From contig JBDZUX010000001.1 of NCBI GenBank assembly GCA_040255405.1, forward strand, positions 62,001 to 126,000: 64,000 bases of DNA, given 5' to 3'. Positions 8,291 to 17,644 of the stretch are shown here, piece by piece (the first letter of the stretch is position 1; the number at the start of each line of letters is the position of its first letter). Under the pieces are notes generated by a model that was not told where the DNA came from, ran no database searches, and saw only the letters and a program-made list of their open reading frames with translations. The stretch is from 66-474 sp040255405. GTDB taxonomy: Bacteria; Pseudomonadota; Gammaproteobacteria; Xanthomonadales; Rhodanobacteraceae. A program made the position numbers and the translations under genes.

Positions 8291-10800
8291 CATTCCGCAT
8301 GACTGGCCGGATGAGCGGCCCGCGTCACGCGCTGCGGACGCTCCGGCGCGAATGGCGGCTGCCGGAATTGCGCACCCTGATGGGTGCGCTGCTGCTGTCG
8401 GTGGTGGTGCTGGGCGCGGTGGCGACGCTCGCCGCGCGCGTGCAACGCGCCGTCGTGATGAGCGCAGCGGAATTGATTGGCGGCGACCTCGGCATCAACG
8501 CCGCCGCGCCACTGCCCGCCGGATTCGTTCGGCATGCGCAGGCGCTCAACCTGCGCACCAGCGCGCTTGCCGAATTCCCGAGCGTCGCGTTCGCCAACGA
8601 ACGCAGCCAGTTGCTGCAGGTGGTAGCAGCCGACGCGGCATGGCCGCTGCGCGGGAAGCTGGTCATCGCGGGCGGCGGTGGCGGCGAGCGATCGATGCAC
8701 GCGCCCCCTGCGGGTTCGGTGTATCTCGACCATCGCGCATTGGTCGCACTCGACCTCCAACCCGGCCAGCGCGTGCAGGTCGGCGGCATGCGTCTCGTGG
8801 TCGCCGGACAAATCGTGCAACAACCCGGTGGCGGCGATCTCGTTGCGCTGGCGCCGCGCGCGGTGATGGCACTGGCCGATGCGCAGAGCGCGGGCCTGCT
8901 CGGCACCGGCAGCCGCGCCCGACACCGCCTGCTGGTTGCCGGCGCAGTGGTCCCCGTGGATGCTTATCGCGCGTGGGCCAAGGCGCGCCTGCCGAGCGAC
9001 GCGCGCCTGGTCACACCGGAAGAAGTGCAGCAGCGACTCGCGGTGGCATTCGATCGCGCGGGCACGTTCCTGCGCCTCGCGGCCCTGCTCGCGGCGCTGC
9101 TGGCCGGCATCGCGGTGGCGTTGTCGGCACAGCGCTACGCACGTCGCAAGACCGACGAAATCGCGTTGCTGCGCGCGCTGGGTGCGTCATCGCGATTCGC
9201 GTTCGGCAGTCTCGCGTGGACGCTGGCGCTGCCCGCCGTGCTTGCGGCGCTGGCGGGCGCTGGGATCGCGCTGGGGCTCGCCGCGATAGCGTTCGCCTAC
9301 GCCCACGGCTTGCTCCCGTCTTCCGCACAGCAGGCGCCGCTGCCGCTCGGCCCCGCCTTCGCCGCAGCCGGCATCGGGCTCGCGGTGCTCGCCGGCTTCG
9401 CACTGCCACCGCTGGCGAAACTGAAATCCGTGCCGCCGGTCGCGGTGTTCCGCCAGAGCGCCGCGCGCGTGCCGCGCCGTTTCGACCTGCTCTACCTCGT
9501 GCCCGTCGCGGTCGCGCTCGGATTGATCGCCCTGCAGACGGGAAGCTGGAAACTGGCGGGGGTGCTGGCCGCGTCGCTCGCGGGCGCCGCGCTGCTGACC
9601 TCGCTGTTGACGCTGGCGGTACTGTGGCTGGTGCGACGTTTCCTAGCGCGCCTGCATCCGGCGCTGCGGCTGGGGGCTAGTGCGCTGGCGCGTCGCCGGG
9701 CCCTGAGCCTGGTGCAGTCCTGCGCGATCACGCTGGGCCTGACCGCATTGCTGCTGCTTGCCGTGGTCGCGCCCGCGCTGCTCGACAACTGGCGCCGCGA
9801 GTTGCCGCCGGATACGCCCAACTGGTTCGTGGTGAACGTGCAGGATGCGCAGCGCATACCCGTACACGACGCGTTGGCGAAACTCGGCGCCACACGTTTC
9901 AACGACATGCCCGTCGCGGTCGGCAAACTGGTCGCGATCAACGGCACGGACATCGATCGCATGACTTTCAACGATCGCGAGGCACGGCAGGACGCGGACC
10001 GGCAGGTCCGGTTTTCGTGGAGCACCGCGTTGCCCCCGGCCAACCGCATCATCGCCGGACAATGGTTTGCGCCAAATGCGCGCAACGCGGAAGTTTCGCT
10101 GGACGTGGCCTGGATTCGGCGATTCGACCTCCATCTCGGCGACCGGCTGGCCTTCCTGATCGGCGACACCCGCATCGACGCCACGCTGACCAGCATCCGC
10201 GAAGTCGACTGGAGCCGCTTCAACGTCAACTTCTTCGTGATGCTCGATCCGGCGCATGGGGCGACGCTGCCGCACACCTGGATCGCAAGCTTCCATCTTC
10301 CGCCCGGTCACGCGCAGGGACTCGCGGCGTTCTCGCGCGCGTTCACCAATCTGTCGATGATCGACGTGGACGCGTTGCTCGATCGCGCGCGCCAGATCGT
10401 GGCGCAGGTAACCGCAGCCGCGCGCTGGGTGCTGGCCTTCAGCCTGCTGGCGGGCGCACTGGTCCTGGCGGCCGCGCTGACCATGAGCGCTGCGGAACGC
10501 CGCCACGAGGCCGCGCTGCTGCGCACGCTGGGCGCGCGCCGCGACCAGTTGCGGATGGCCGCGCTGTGCGAATTCGGCATGCTGGGCGCAATCTCCGGCT
10601 TCACCGCGATGCTGGCCGCGGCGTTGGCCGGCACGTGGCTCGCGCACTCGGTGTTCCGCATCCACGCGTTCACGCCACCATGGATGCCGCTGATCATCGC
10701 GGCGTTGCTGGCGACGCTCGCGGTCGCGCTGCTGGGGCTGGCCGGGACGCGCAGCGTATTGCGGACCTCGCCGCTGTTATTGCTGCGGCGGCAAGGCTGA
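8287..10800 (+). CDS. ybbP: ABC transporter permease, YbbP/FtsX type
   Basis: This large inner-membrane permease (837 aa) has two FtsX-type repeats. There is an N-terminal membrane anchor (about residues 30-55), a periplasmic domain and a first cluster of helices near 270-400. A second periplasmic domain then runs from about 510 to 710, and a last helix cluster spans about 715-830. Conserved FtsX coupling stretches are seen (ARRKTDEIALLRALGAS and ERRHEAALLRTLGARR). It works with the preceding ATPase. The YbbAP family is implicated in lipid or small-molecule extrusion, but the cargo is unknown. The last 24 bp overlap the end of the convergent gene on the minus strand. Confidence 0.9.
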   Translation: MTFRMTGRMSGPRHALRTLRREWRLPELRTLMGALLLSVVVLGAVATLAARVQRAVVMSAAELIGGDLGINAAAPLPAGFVRHAQALNLRTSALAEFPSVAFANERSQLLQVVAADAAWPLRGKLVIAGGGGGERSMHAPPAGSVYLDHRALVALDLQPGQRVQVGGMRLVVAGQIVQQPGGGDLVALAPRAVMALADAQSAGLLGTGSRARHRLLVAGAVVPVDAYRAWAKARLPSDARLVTPEEVQQRLAVAFDRAGTFLRLAALLAALLAGIAVALSAQRYARRKTDEIALLRALGASSRFAFGSLAWTLALPAVLAALAGAGIALGLAAIAFAYAHGLLPSSAQQAPLPLGPAFAAAGIGLAVLAGFALPPLAKLKSVPPVAVFRQSAARVPRRFDLLYLVPVAVALGLIALQTGSWKLAGVLAASLAGAALLTSLLTLAVLWLVRRFLARLHPALRLGASALARRRALSLVQSCAITLGLTALLLLAVVAPALLDNWRRELPPDTPNWFVVNVQDAQRIPVHDALAKLGATRFNDMPVAVGKLVAINGTDIDRMTFNDREARQDADRQVRFSWSTALPPANRIIAGQWFAPNARNAEVSLDVAWIRRFDLHLGDRLAFLIGDTRIDATLTSIREVDWSRFNVNFFVMLDPAHGATLPHTWIASFHLPPGHAQGLAAFSRAFTNLSMIDVDALLDRARQIVAQVTAAARWVLAFSLLAGALVLAAALTMSAAERRHEAALLRTLGARRDQLRMAALCEFGMLGAISGFTAMLAAALAGTWLAHSVFRIHAFTPPWMPLIIAALLATLAVALLGLAGTRSVLRTSPLLLLRRQG

Positions 10801-11244
10801 GTACGGCATCCTGTACCGCCGCCGGCATTCCGCTCCAAAGAATTCGCCGAGAAACGCCGCGGCCCGATCCGAGAGGCCGACGACCTTGTGGGTCGTCTGA
10901 CGGTAGAGCTTGAAGTGGCCTTCGGTCTCGGGCCGGCCATCGTTCCATCGGGAAAACAATTTGAGCCGGCTCCGCCCGAGCGGTCGCCGGCCGAGCGCCG
11001 TGCGATCGACCGCCATGCCCACCCGTGGCGTCCGCCGCGCGACGCCCGGCCTTCCGGGAATCGCGACGGCCGAAGTGACGAGGCCTTTCGCAACGAGTCC
11101 GGATCCACCCGCGTTCTTGCTCGCAAAGATGAAGACCACGTCGCCGGCGGCAATACGTTTTCCGCCATACATGGTCTTCTGAGCTGGAAACGCATAGTGC
11201 GCTGCGAAAGGATCGGCGACTTCGGTCTTGATCGCCCAAGCCAT
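10777..11244 (-). CDS. PUA/EVE-like domain protein, unknown function
   Basis: This small protein (155 aa) has no signal or membrane segment. The pattern WAIKTEVADPF...RIAAGDVVFIFASKNAGGSGLVAKGLVTSA, then RVGMAVDRTALGRRPLGR, resembles the PUA-like/EVE fold. Members of that fold often bind modified nucleotides in DNA or RNA. The assignment is by eye and tentative. It lies 23 bp after pgeF on the same strand, so it is probably the third gene of a rluD-pgeF unit. Its 3' end overlaps ybbP by 24 bp. Confidence 0.6.
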   Translation of the reverse strand: MAWAIKTEVADPFAAHYAFPAQKTMYGGKRIAAGDVVFIFASKNAGGSGLVAKGLVTSAVAIPGRPGVARRTPRVGMAVDRTALGRRPLGRSRLKLFSRWNDGRPETEGHFKLYRQTTHKVVGLSDRAAAFLGEFFGAECRRRYRMPYSALPPQQ

Positions 11245-11267
11245 GTCAATACTTCCGACGCGCCGGG

Positions 11268-12041
11268 CTATGACCGTCGCACCCAGACAAGGCTGGCCAT
11301 CCGGCCGCTGTTCGCGCCGTCACGGCGATAGGAGTGCAGGCGCGGATCGGTGAACGTATCGAATCCGCCGCCAAAGATGCGGGTAACGCCGGCGGCGCGC
11401 AGGCACTGGCGCGCGAGTGCGTACAAATCGCATTGCCAGTGATTCGGCCGTGTCGCAGTGAAGGCGGATGCCGCGACTGGATCGCGCGCGAGGAAAGCAT
11501 CGCGTACTTCGTCGCCCACTTCGTAGGACTCCGCGGCGATCGCGGGGCCGAGCCACGCCAGGACTTTTTCGCGCGGCGCGTGCATCGCAGCCAGCGTGTC
11601 TTCCAGAACGCCCGCCGACAGGCCGCGCCAGCCCGCGTGCGCCGCGCCGATTTCGCTGCCGTCATCGTTGCAGAACAACACCGGCAAGCAGTCGGCGGTC
11701 TGGATCGCCAGCACCGTGCCGGACGCGCGGGTAACGGCTGCATCGGCTTCCGGTTCGTCTTTCGCCGGTTCGACTGCAACGCGCGTACCGTGCACCTGCC
11801 GCAACCAGCGCGGGTCGGAGGGCAACAGCAAGGCGTCGCGAAGGAAAACGCGGCTCTGCGCAACGGCTTCAGGATCGTCGCCGCCGCGCGTGCCGACATT
11901 GAAGCCGAATGGCGACTGCGAGCCCCGCCCCGGCGCCTCACGCGTCGTGGTCACGGCGCGCACGCCCAGTGGCGCGGGCCAGTCGGGGACGATCCAGGCA
12001 TCGAGATGATCGGTGATGCCTTTGCGAACATTTGTCGACAT
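11268..12041 (-). CDS. pgeF: Purine nucleoside phosphorylase, YfiH/laccase-domain family
   Basis: This cytosolic enzyme (257 aa) belongs to the multicopper-polyphenol-oxidase-like (YfiH/PgeF) family. Members have zinc-dependent purine nucleoside phosphorylase and adenosine deaminase activity, and E. coli PgeF also edits peptidoglycan precursors. Family signatures are LRQVHGTRV, QTADCLPVLF (Cys ligand), AAHAGWRG (His ligand) and FGGGFDTFTDPRLHSYRRDG. It follows rluD by 78 bp, a pairing shared with many gammaproteobacteria. Confidence 0.92.
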   Translation of the reverse strand: MSTNVRKGITDHLDAWIVPDWPAPLGVRAVTTTREAPGRGSQSPFGFNVGTRGGDDPEAVAQSRVFLRDALLLPSDPRWLRQVHGTRVAVEPAKDEPEADAAVTRASGTVLAIQTADCLPVLFCNDDGSEIGAAHAGWRGLSAGVLEDTLAAMHAPREKVLAWLGPAIAAESYEVGDEVRDAFLARDPVAASAFTATRPNHWQCDLYALARQCLRAAGVTRIFGGGFDTFTDPRLHSYRRDGANSGRMASLVWVRRS

Positions 12042-12066
12042 CGCGGTGCTTCATTCAGCGCCAATG

Positions 12067-12092
12067 GATCCCGGCCTGCGGCGGGATGACGA
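12067..12092 (+). repeat. Dispersed palindromic repeat, short form
   Basis: ATCCCGGCCTGCGGCGGGATGACGA is a CCCGG...CGGGATGACG hairpin in the 78-bp gap between rluD and pgeF. It belongs to the same loose family as the copies near 14.1, 24.0 and 61.0 kb. Confidence 0.45.
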
Positions 12093-12119
12093 GCAAAAAT
12101 AGTGCCGTCGCCTGTCCAT

Positions 12120-13085
<966 letters not shown>

Positions 13086-13166
13086 GGCAGCGCCCCCGCC
13101 GGATGGCCGATGGGGATTCCGCTATCATGCCGAATCCACCTTGCTGCGTTAGCAAAGACTTGCCCG

Positions 13167-14012
13167 ATGCCATTCCGACGCTCCGCACCGCTGCTCCTCA
13201 AATTCGCCCTGCTGATGCCGATGCTGTTCGCGGTGGGCGCCTGCTCGCTGTTCCACCACGGCAAGCGCGACACCCTGAACACCATGACGCTGGAGCAGTT
13301 GTACCAGCGCGCGCACGACCTGTCGCAGGACGGCAACTGGGGTTCGGCCGAAACCGTGTACCAGAAACTGATCGCCCGCTTCCCGTACGGCGCGTACAAC
13401 GAGCAGTCGCAGATCGAACTGGCCTACGCGCAGTACAAGGACGATAAGCCCGACGACGCATCCTCCACCATCAACGAATTCATCAAGACCTACCCGACCC
13501 ACAAGCATATTGCCTACGCGTACTACCTGCGCGGGCTGATCAACTTCGACCGTACCGAAACCGCGTTGCAGCGGATGACCGGCATCAATCCTTCGCGGTT
13601 CGACCAGGGTTATGCGCTGCAATCGTTCGATGATTTCAACACGCTGGTCGCGCGCTTTCCCGACACGCGTTATGCGGTCGACGCGCGCCAGCGCATGATT
13701 TACCTGCGCAACCAGCTGGCGCAGGCCGAACTGAACGTGGCCGAGTTCTACCTGCAGCGGCAGGCCTACGTCGCCTCGGCCGATCGCGCGAAATACATCG
13801 TGTCGCATTACCAGCAGGCGCCGCAGGTCGCCGACGCATTGGCCGTGATGGCCAAGAGCTACCACCTGCTGGGCCAGCAGAAGCTGGCCGACCAGACCAC
13901 CGACGTACTGAAGCTCAATTACCCGGACCACCCTTACCTGCACAACCCGGATCGCTGGCCGAAGCACCATTCGTGGGCGTGGCGGTTGATTCCGATGACG
14001 AGCGCGCACTGA
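13167..14012 (+). CDS. bamD: Outer membrane assembly lipoprotein BamD
   Basis: BamD (281 aa) is an essential lipoprotein of the BAM complex that inserts beta-barrel proteins. A lipoprotein signal ends in the lipobox VGAC, making Cys26 the modified residue. The mature part has TPR repeats (TLEQLYQRAHDLSQDGNW, AYYLRGLINFDR, YVASADRAKYIVSHYQQAPQ). The ATG at 13167 is chosen because upstream codons in the same frame lie under rluD on the other strand. The gene is followed by the repeat/GIY-YIG block, and no separate terminator is seen. Confidence 0.94.
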   Translation: MPFRRSAPLLLKFALLMPMLFAVGACSLFHHGKRDTLNTMTLEQLYQRAHDLSQDGNWGSAETVYQKLIARFPYGAYNEQSQIELAYAQYKDDKPDDASSTINEFIKTYPTHKHIAYAYYLRGLINFDRTETALQRMTGINPSRFDQGYALQSFDDFNTLVARFPDTRYAVDARQRMIYLRNQLAQAELNVAEFYLQRQAYVASADRAKYIVSHYQQAPQVADALAVMAKSYHLLGQQKLADQTTDVLKLNYPDHPYLHNPDRWPKHHSWAWRLIPMTSAH

Positions 14013-14050
14013 GGCATCCGCGCGCGCGGTCGACGGCCGCTGCGATTTCA

Positions 14051-14140
14051 GGTTCCGCGCTTCGTGCGTCCCCGGAATGACGTAGTAGTACAGCCTGCAT
14101 CGTCATTCCGGACGCCACGTAGCGGCGATCCGGAATCTGC
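14051..14140 (+). repeat. Two facing copies of the CCGGAATGACG repeat
   Basis: One copy reads out as CCGGAATGACG at 14072-14082, and the next begins CGTCATTCCGG at 14101-14111 and ends CCGGAATCTGC at 14130-14140. Each copy is itself a hairpin. Together they form a larger inverted repeat after bamD. The second copy forms the left flank of the GIY-YIG unit and is matched by an inverted copy on its right. Confidence 0.8.
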
Positions 14141-14166
14141 TCTCAATCCACGACCAGAGATTTGGT

Positions 14167-14457
14167 GTGAAGCTCCCCGCGGTCTACGTCCTGACCAGCA
14201 AGCCGGGCGGCGTACGCTACATCGGCGTCACGTCTGACCTCGTCAAACGCATTTGGCAGCACCGCAGCGAGGCGGTCGAAGGTTCAGTCAGCGCTACCGG
14301 TTGCATGAACTCGTTCATTTTCGAACAGTTCGAATCGATGGTCGAGGCAATCGAGCGCGAAAAAGAACTCAAGAAGTGGCGGCGCGCGTGGAAAATCGCA
14401 TTGATAGAAAAGGACAACACACGGTGGCGCGGTCTTTCGCCTGATTTGACTGGATAA
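14167..14457 (+). CDS. GIY-YIG family nuclease-like protein
   Basis: This is a single-domain protein (96 aa) of the UvrC/URI-like GIY-YIG superfamily, probably a DNA-cleaving or nicking enzyme. The pattern AVYVLTSKPGGVRYIGVTSDLVKRIWQHR holds the two tyrosine motifs plus the conserved Arg and His. AIEREKELKKWRR carries the conserved Glu, and IEKDNTRWRGLS the Asn. The start is GTG at 14167, and no good Shine-Dalgarno is evident. The gene fills the space between two inverted copies of the dispersed repeat (outer ends 14101-14111 and 14498-14508, each 11/11 complementary). The cellular role is not established. The setting suggests a link between the nuclease and the repeats. Confidence 0.85.
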   Translation: MKLPAVYVLTSKPGGVRYIGVTSDLVKRIWQHRSEAVEGSVSATGCMNSFIFEQFESMVEAIEREKELKKWRRAWKIALIEKDNTRWRGLSPDLTG

Positions 14458-14459
14458 AG

Positions 14460-14508
14460 GCAGATTCCGGGTTTCGCCGCGATGAAACCGCGCCGGCCCG
14501 GAATGACG
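14460..14508 (-). repeat. Inverted copy of the repeat, right flank of GIY-YIG gene
   Basis: It begins GCAGATTCCGG (14460-14470), three bases after the GIY-YIG stop, and ends CCGGAATGACG (14498-14508). Both ends are exact reverse complements of the ends of the 14101-14140 copy. Confidence 0.85.
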
Positions 14509-14591
14509 GCGACAAATGATCGTCATTCAGAGCATGGCGCAGCGCAACCACGCTTGGACACCTTTCGCGGCTGACGCGGTACTTTTCCCTA

Positions 14592-14633
14592 CGTGATTCC
14601 GGGGCCGCGCGAAGCGCGGAACCCGGAATCTGC
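14592..14633 (+). repeat. Dispersed palindromic repeat
   Basis: CGTGATTCCGG, then CCGCGC gaa GCGCGG, then CCGGAATCTGC form a full-length hairpin copy in the same orientation as 14101-14140. It ends four bases before the stop of the S9 peptidase gene. A fragment (CGTCATTC) lies between this copy and the previous one at 14521-14528. The remaining 14509-14591 holds no gene. Confidence 0.8.
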
Positions 14634-14636
14634 TCT

Positions 14637-16685
14637 TCACTGTTTCGTCCAGCGCTTCAGCCAGTCGACCACCGTTTCGTGCCACATCACGCTGTTCTGC
14701 GGCTTCAGCACGAGGTGGTTCTCGTCCGGAAAATTCAGGAACTCGCTGGGAATGCCTTGCCGCTGCAGTGCGGTGAACGCGCCGAGGCCTTGCGTCACCG
14801 GGATACGGTAGTCGTGGTTGGAGTGCACCACCAGCATCGGCACACGCCAATCCTTGACGTGGTTCAGCGGATTGAACTTCTCGTAGTTCTCCGGATGCTC
14901 GAACTGCGTGCCACCGTTCTCGTGTTCCTCGAACCACAGCTCCTCGGTGGCGTAGTACATCATGCGCGTATCGAACACGCCGTCGTGGTCGACCATGCAC
15001 TTCCACGGCTGGTTCCACACGCCAGCCATCCAGTAGATCATGTAACCGCCGTAGCTTGCGCCCAGCGCGCAGGCATCGTTGCCGTCGAGATACGGAAACT
15101 GTTTCAGCGCCGCGGCCCAGCCTTTCTGCAGGTCTTCCAGCGGACGATCGCCCCAGTGCCCGGAAATCGCGTCGGTGAAGGCCTGCCCGTAACCGACCGA
15201 GCCGTGGAAGTTGATTGCGACCACGCCGAAGCCGGCACCCGCATAGGTTTGCGGATTCCAACGGTAGTGGAATTCATCCGGCCATGCGCCCTGCGGACCG
15301 CCGTGCACCAGGAATGCGACCGGATATTTCTGGCCGGGCTTGGCGCCCACCGGCGGCATCACGTAGCCATGCACGGTGTCGCCGTTCCAACCCTTGAAGG
15401 TGAACCACGTCGCCTTGGAAAACTCGATGTCGGCGAGCCGCGCGGAGTTGAAGTGCGTGACCTGCGCGAGGTGCTTGCCTCGCGCGTCCAGCGTGTACAA
15501 GTCGGTCGGATGACTGAAATCCTGGCGCGCGGCGACGAGCTTGCCGCCGCCCACGTCGAAGCCCAGCACGCTACCGTCGCTCAACAGCTTCGTCGGCTTG
15601 CCGCTGGCCACGTCGAGCGCATACAACGCGACATTGCCGTTGTCGGCGACGGCGGTGTACAGCGTCTTGCCGTCGGCCGACAACGTGAGCGGCGAGGCCG
15701 AGCGATCCCAATCCGGATCGATTTCGCGCGTCGCGCCGGTTGCGAGGTCCATCGCCATCACGCCGAAGCGGTCGGCTTCGAAACCCGGCACCTTCATCGC
15801 GAGGTAATACAGCGTCCTGCCGTCGTGCGAAGGCAGCGGGAACGCGTCCCACGCCACGTTCGCGGAAGTCAGGTTCTTCGGCGCCACGGAACCGTCGACC
15901 GGCACCGAGTACACGTCGAAGTTGGTCGACCACGGCTCGGTCTTGCCCGCGATCCGGACATCGAAATACACGGTCTTGCCGTCGGGCGAGAACGCGTATT
16001 CGGCGTTGCTGCCGTCCGGTTTGGACGGCACGTCGCCGTCGATGCCCTTCGTCAACAGCACCGGCTTGGATGAACCATCCAGCGGCATCACGAACAACTG
16101 CCCGCGCCGATGGTCGGACCAGGTATCCCAATGCCGCACGAACAGGCGGTGGTACAGGCGTCCGGTGGCCTTGACCTTTTTCTGCGCATCGAGCTTTTCG
16201 CGCGTGCAATCGAGCGTCGCGCAATCCTCGAACATCTGCGCGGTGAACAGCAGCGACTTGCCGTCCGGCGACAGCCTGAAGTTGTCGACGTCCAAGGGCA
16301 GGTGCGTCACCTGCACGGGTGCGCCACCTGCGACGGGCGCCGACCACAGTTGGGTCGAATCCTTCTCGGTCGCGAGGAAGTACAGCGTCTTGCCGTCCGG
16401 CGAGAACGCCGGGCTGTTGGCGTTCAACTTCGGGTCGGTGACCGGGCGTGGTTCGGCACCACGATGCGCGAGATCGAGCAGCCACACGCTGTTGACGCCC
16501 TTGTTGGCATCCCAGTCGGTGCTGCGCACCGTGAACGCGACCTGGTTGCCGTCCGGCGAAAGGTGCGGATCGGAAACGCGATCCATCATCGCGAGATCGT
16601 GCGCATTGAAGGGGTGTTGCGCGGCCATGGCGGCTCCCGATGCGACGGCCAGCGCGAACGCGCAGGCGACAAGACGAAGGTTCAT
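14637..16685 (-). CDS. S9 family serine peptidase (acylaminoacyl/dipeptidyl peptidase-like)
   Basis: This exported prolyl-oligopeptidase-family peptidase (682 aa) has a signal peptide over about residues 1-22 (MNLRLVACAFALAVASGAAMAA). A beta-propeller follows, with several SPDGK-type blades (LSPDGNQVAF, FSPDGKTLYF). The C-terminal alpha/beta-hydrolase domain has HGGPQG, the nucleophile elbow GASYGGYM, and VVHSNHDYRIP...NHLVLKP, carrying the Asp and His. It probably trims peptides in the periplasm. It is not obviously co-transcribed with its neighbours. Confidence 0.92.
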   Translation of the reverse strand: MNLRLVACAFALAVASGAAMAAQHPFNAHDLAMMDRVSDPHLSPDGNQVAFTVRSTDWDANKGVNSVWLLDLAHRGAEPRPVTDPKLNANSPAFSPDGKTLYFLATEKDSTQLWSAPVAGGAPVQVTHLPLDVDNFRLSPDGKSLLFTAQMFEDCATLDCTREKLDAQKKVKATGRLYHRLFVRHWDTWSDHRRGQLFVMPLDGSSKPVLLTKGIDGDVPSKPDGSNAEYAFSPDGKTVYFDVRIAGKTEPWSTNFDVYSVPVDGSVAPKNLTSANVAWDAFPLPSHDGRTLYYLAMKVPGFEADRFGVMAMDLATGATREIDPDWDRSASPLTLSADGKTLYTAVADNGNVALYALDVASGKPTKLLSDGSVLGFDVGGGKLVAARQDFSHPTDLYTLDARGKHLAQVTHFNSARLADIEFSKATWFTFKGWNGDTVHGYVMPPVGAKPGQKYPVAFLVHGGPQGAWPDEFHYRWNPQTYAGAGFGVVAINFHGSVGYGQAFTDAISGHWGDRPLEDLQKGWAAALKQFPYLDGNDACALGASYGGYMIYWMAGVWNQPWKCMVDHDGVFDTRMMYYATEELWFEEHENGGTQFEHPENYEKFNPLNHVKDWRVPMLVVHSNHDYRIPVTQGLGAFTALQRQGIPSEFLNFPDENHLVLKPQNSVMWHETVVDWLKRWTKQ

Positions 16686-16845
16686 CGTGGTTCCCCGGCA
16701 GGCATGGAAAGGCCAACGTTAGCGCGCGCCGAGCGGATCGCACAAGTTGGGCCTGGTCAGGCGGGCCAGCGCCCCGTTTGTCCGAGATCAAACCGCCAAT
16801 CCGCCGAGGTTGCCAGAATCAGCGCTCCACGGAACGGACGCGCGC

Positions 16846-17607
16846 ATGCGTACACTCCAACACGAGCGCTTTGCGATCCTCGGCTACGGCCGTTTCGGCG
16901 GCGCGCTGGCACAGCTGCTGCAACGGGCGGGCTACGCGGTGCGGGTTTTTGATCCGGCCGCGCAGCCGCCGGACGCGTTGGCCGCCGCCTCGCCCGCGGC
17001 GGCGATCCGCGACGCCGATTGGGTGGTGCTGGCGATGCCGGTGCCGTGCATGCAAGACGCGTTGCGGCAGGTTCGTCCGCTGCTCGATGCCCGGCACACC
17101 TTGATCGACGTCGGCAGCGTGAAGCAGCAGCCGTGCCTCTGGCTGGACGAGGTGCTCGGCGATGCCATCCCGCACCTCGGCACGCATCCGCTGTTCGGCC
17201 CGTTGAGCCTGGCGCGCGGCGAACGTCCGCTGCGCGTCGTGCTGTGCCCCAGTGCGCGCCACCCCGCCGCAAGCGTGCGCGCCCGTTCCCTGTTTGCGCG
17301 GCTGGGTTGCGAAATCATCGAAAGCGATCCGGCCAGCCACGACCGTACGATGGCGCAAACCCATGCCATGGCGTTCTTCATTGCCAAGGCGCTGGTGGAG
17401 ATGGGTGTGGGCGAGGACTTGTCGATGGCGCCACCCTCGTTCCAGGGACTCGCCAACATGCTGGCCGCGGTGCGCGGCGATGCCGGCCTTCTGTTCGCCG
17501 CGATCCAGCGCGAGAATCCCTACGCTGCCGAAACGCGCGCCGAGCTGCTTCGACACCTCGCCGCCATCCACCAGCGACTGCAAGCTTCCGAGAACGCGCA
17601 CCCGTGA
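16846..17607 (+). CDS. tyrA: Prephenate/arogenate dehydrogenase
   Basis: TyrA (253 aa) performs NAD(P)-dependent oxidative decarboxylation of prephenate or arogenate in tyrosine synthesis. The Rossmann motif ILGYGRFGGALAQLL lies near residues 10-24. DADWVVLAMPV and LIDVGSVKQ follow, then HLGTHPLFGPLS, which holds the conserved substrate-binding histidine. The ATG at 16846 is preferred; a TTG at 16747 would add 33 unlikely residues. No chorismate mutase or ACT domain is fused. At 253 residues it is a compact monofunctional member. Its stop codon lies inside a repeat copy. Confidence 0.85.
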   Translation: MRTLQHERFAILGYGRFGGALAQLLQRAGYAVRVFDPAAQPPDALAAASPAAAIRDADWVVLAMPVPCMQDALRQVRPLLDARHTLIDVGSVKQQPCLWLDEVLGDAIPHLGTHPLFGPLSLARGERPLRVVLCPSARHPAASVRARSLFARLGCEIIESDPASHDRTMAQTHAMAFFIAKALVEMGVGEDLSMAPPSFQGLANMLAAVRGDAGLLFAAIQRENPYAAETRAELLRHLAAIHQRLQASENAHP

Positions 17608-17640
17608 TTCCGGGCAGTACCGGCAGCCCCTGAATCCGCT
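17604..17640 (+). repeat. Degenerate dispersed repeat
   Basis: GTGATTCCGGG...CCTGAATCCGCTC matches the repeat ends with mismatches. It covers the tyrA stop and lies just beyond the end of convergent nadB, so it may serve as a shared transcript end. Confidence 0.45.
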
Positions 17641-17644
17641 CCGC

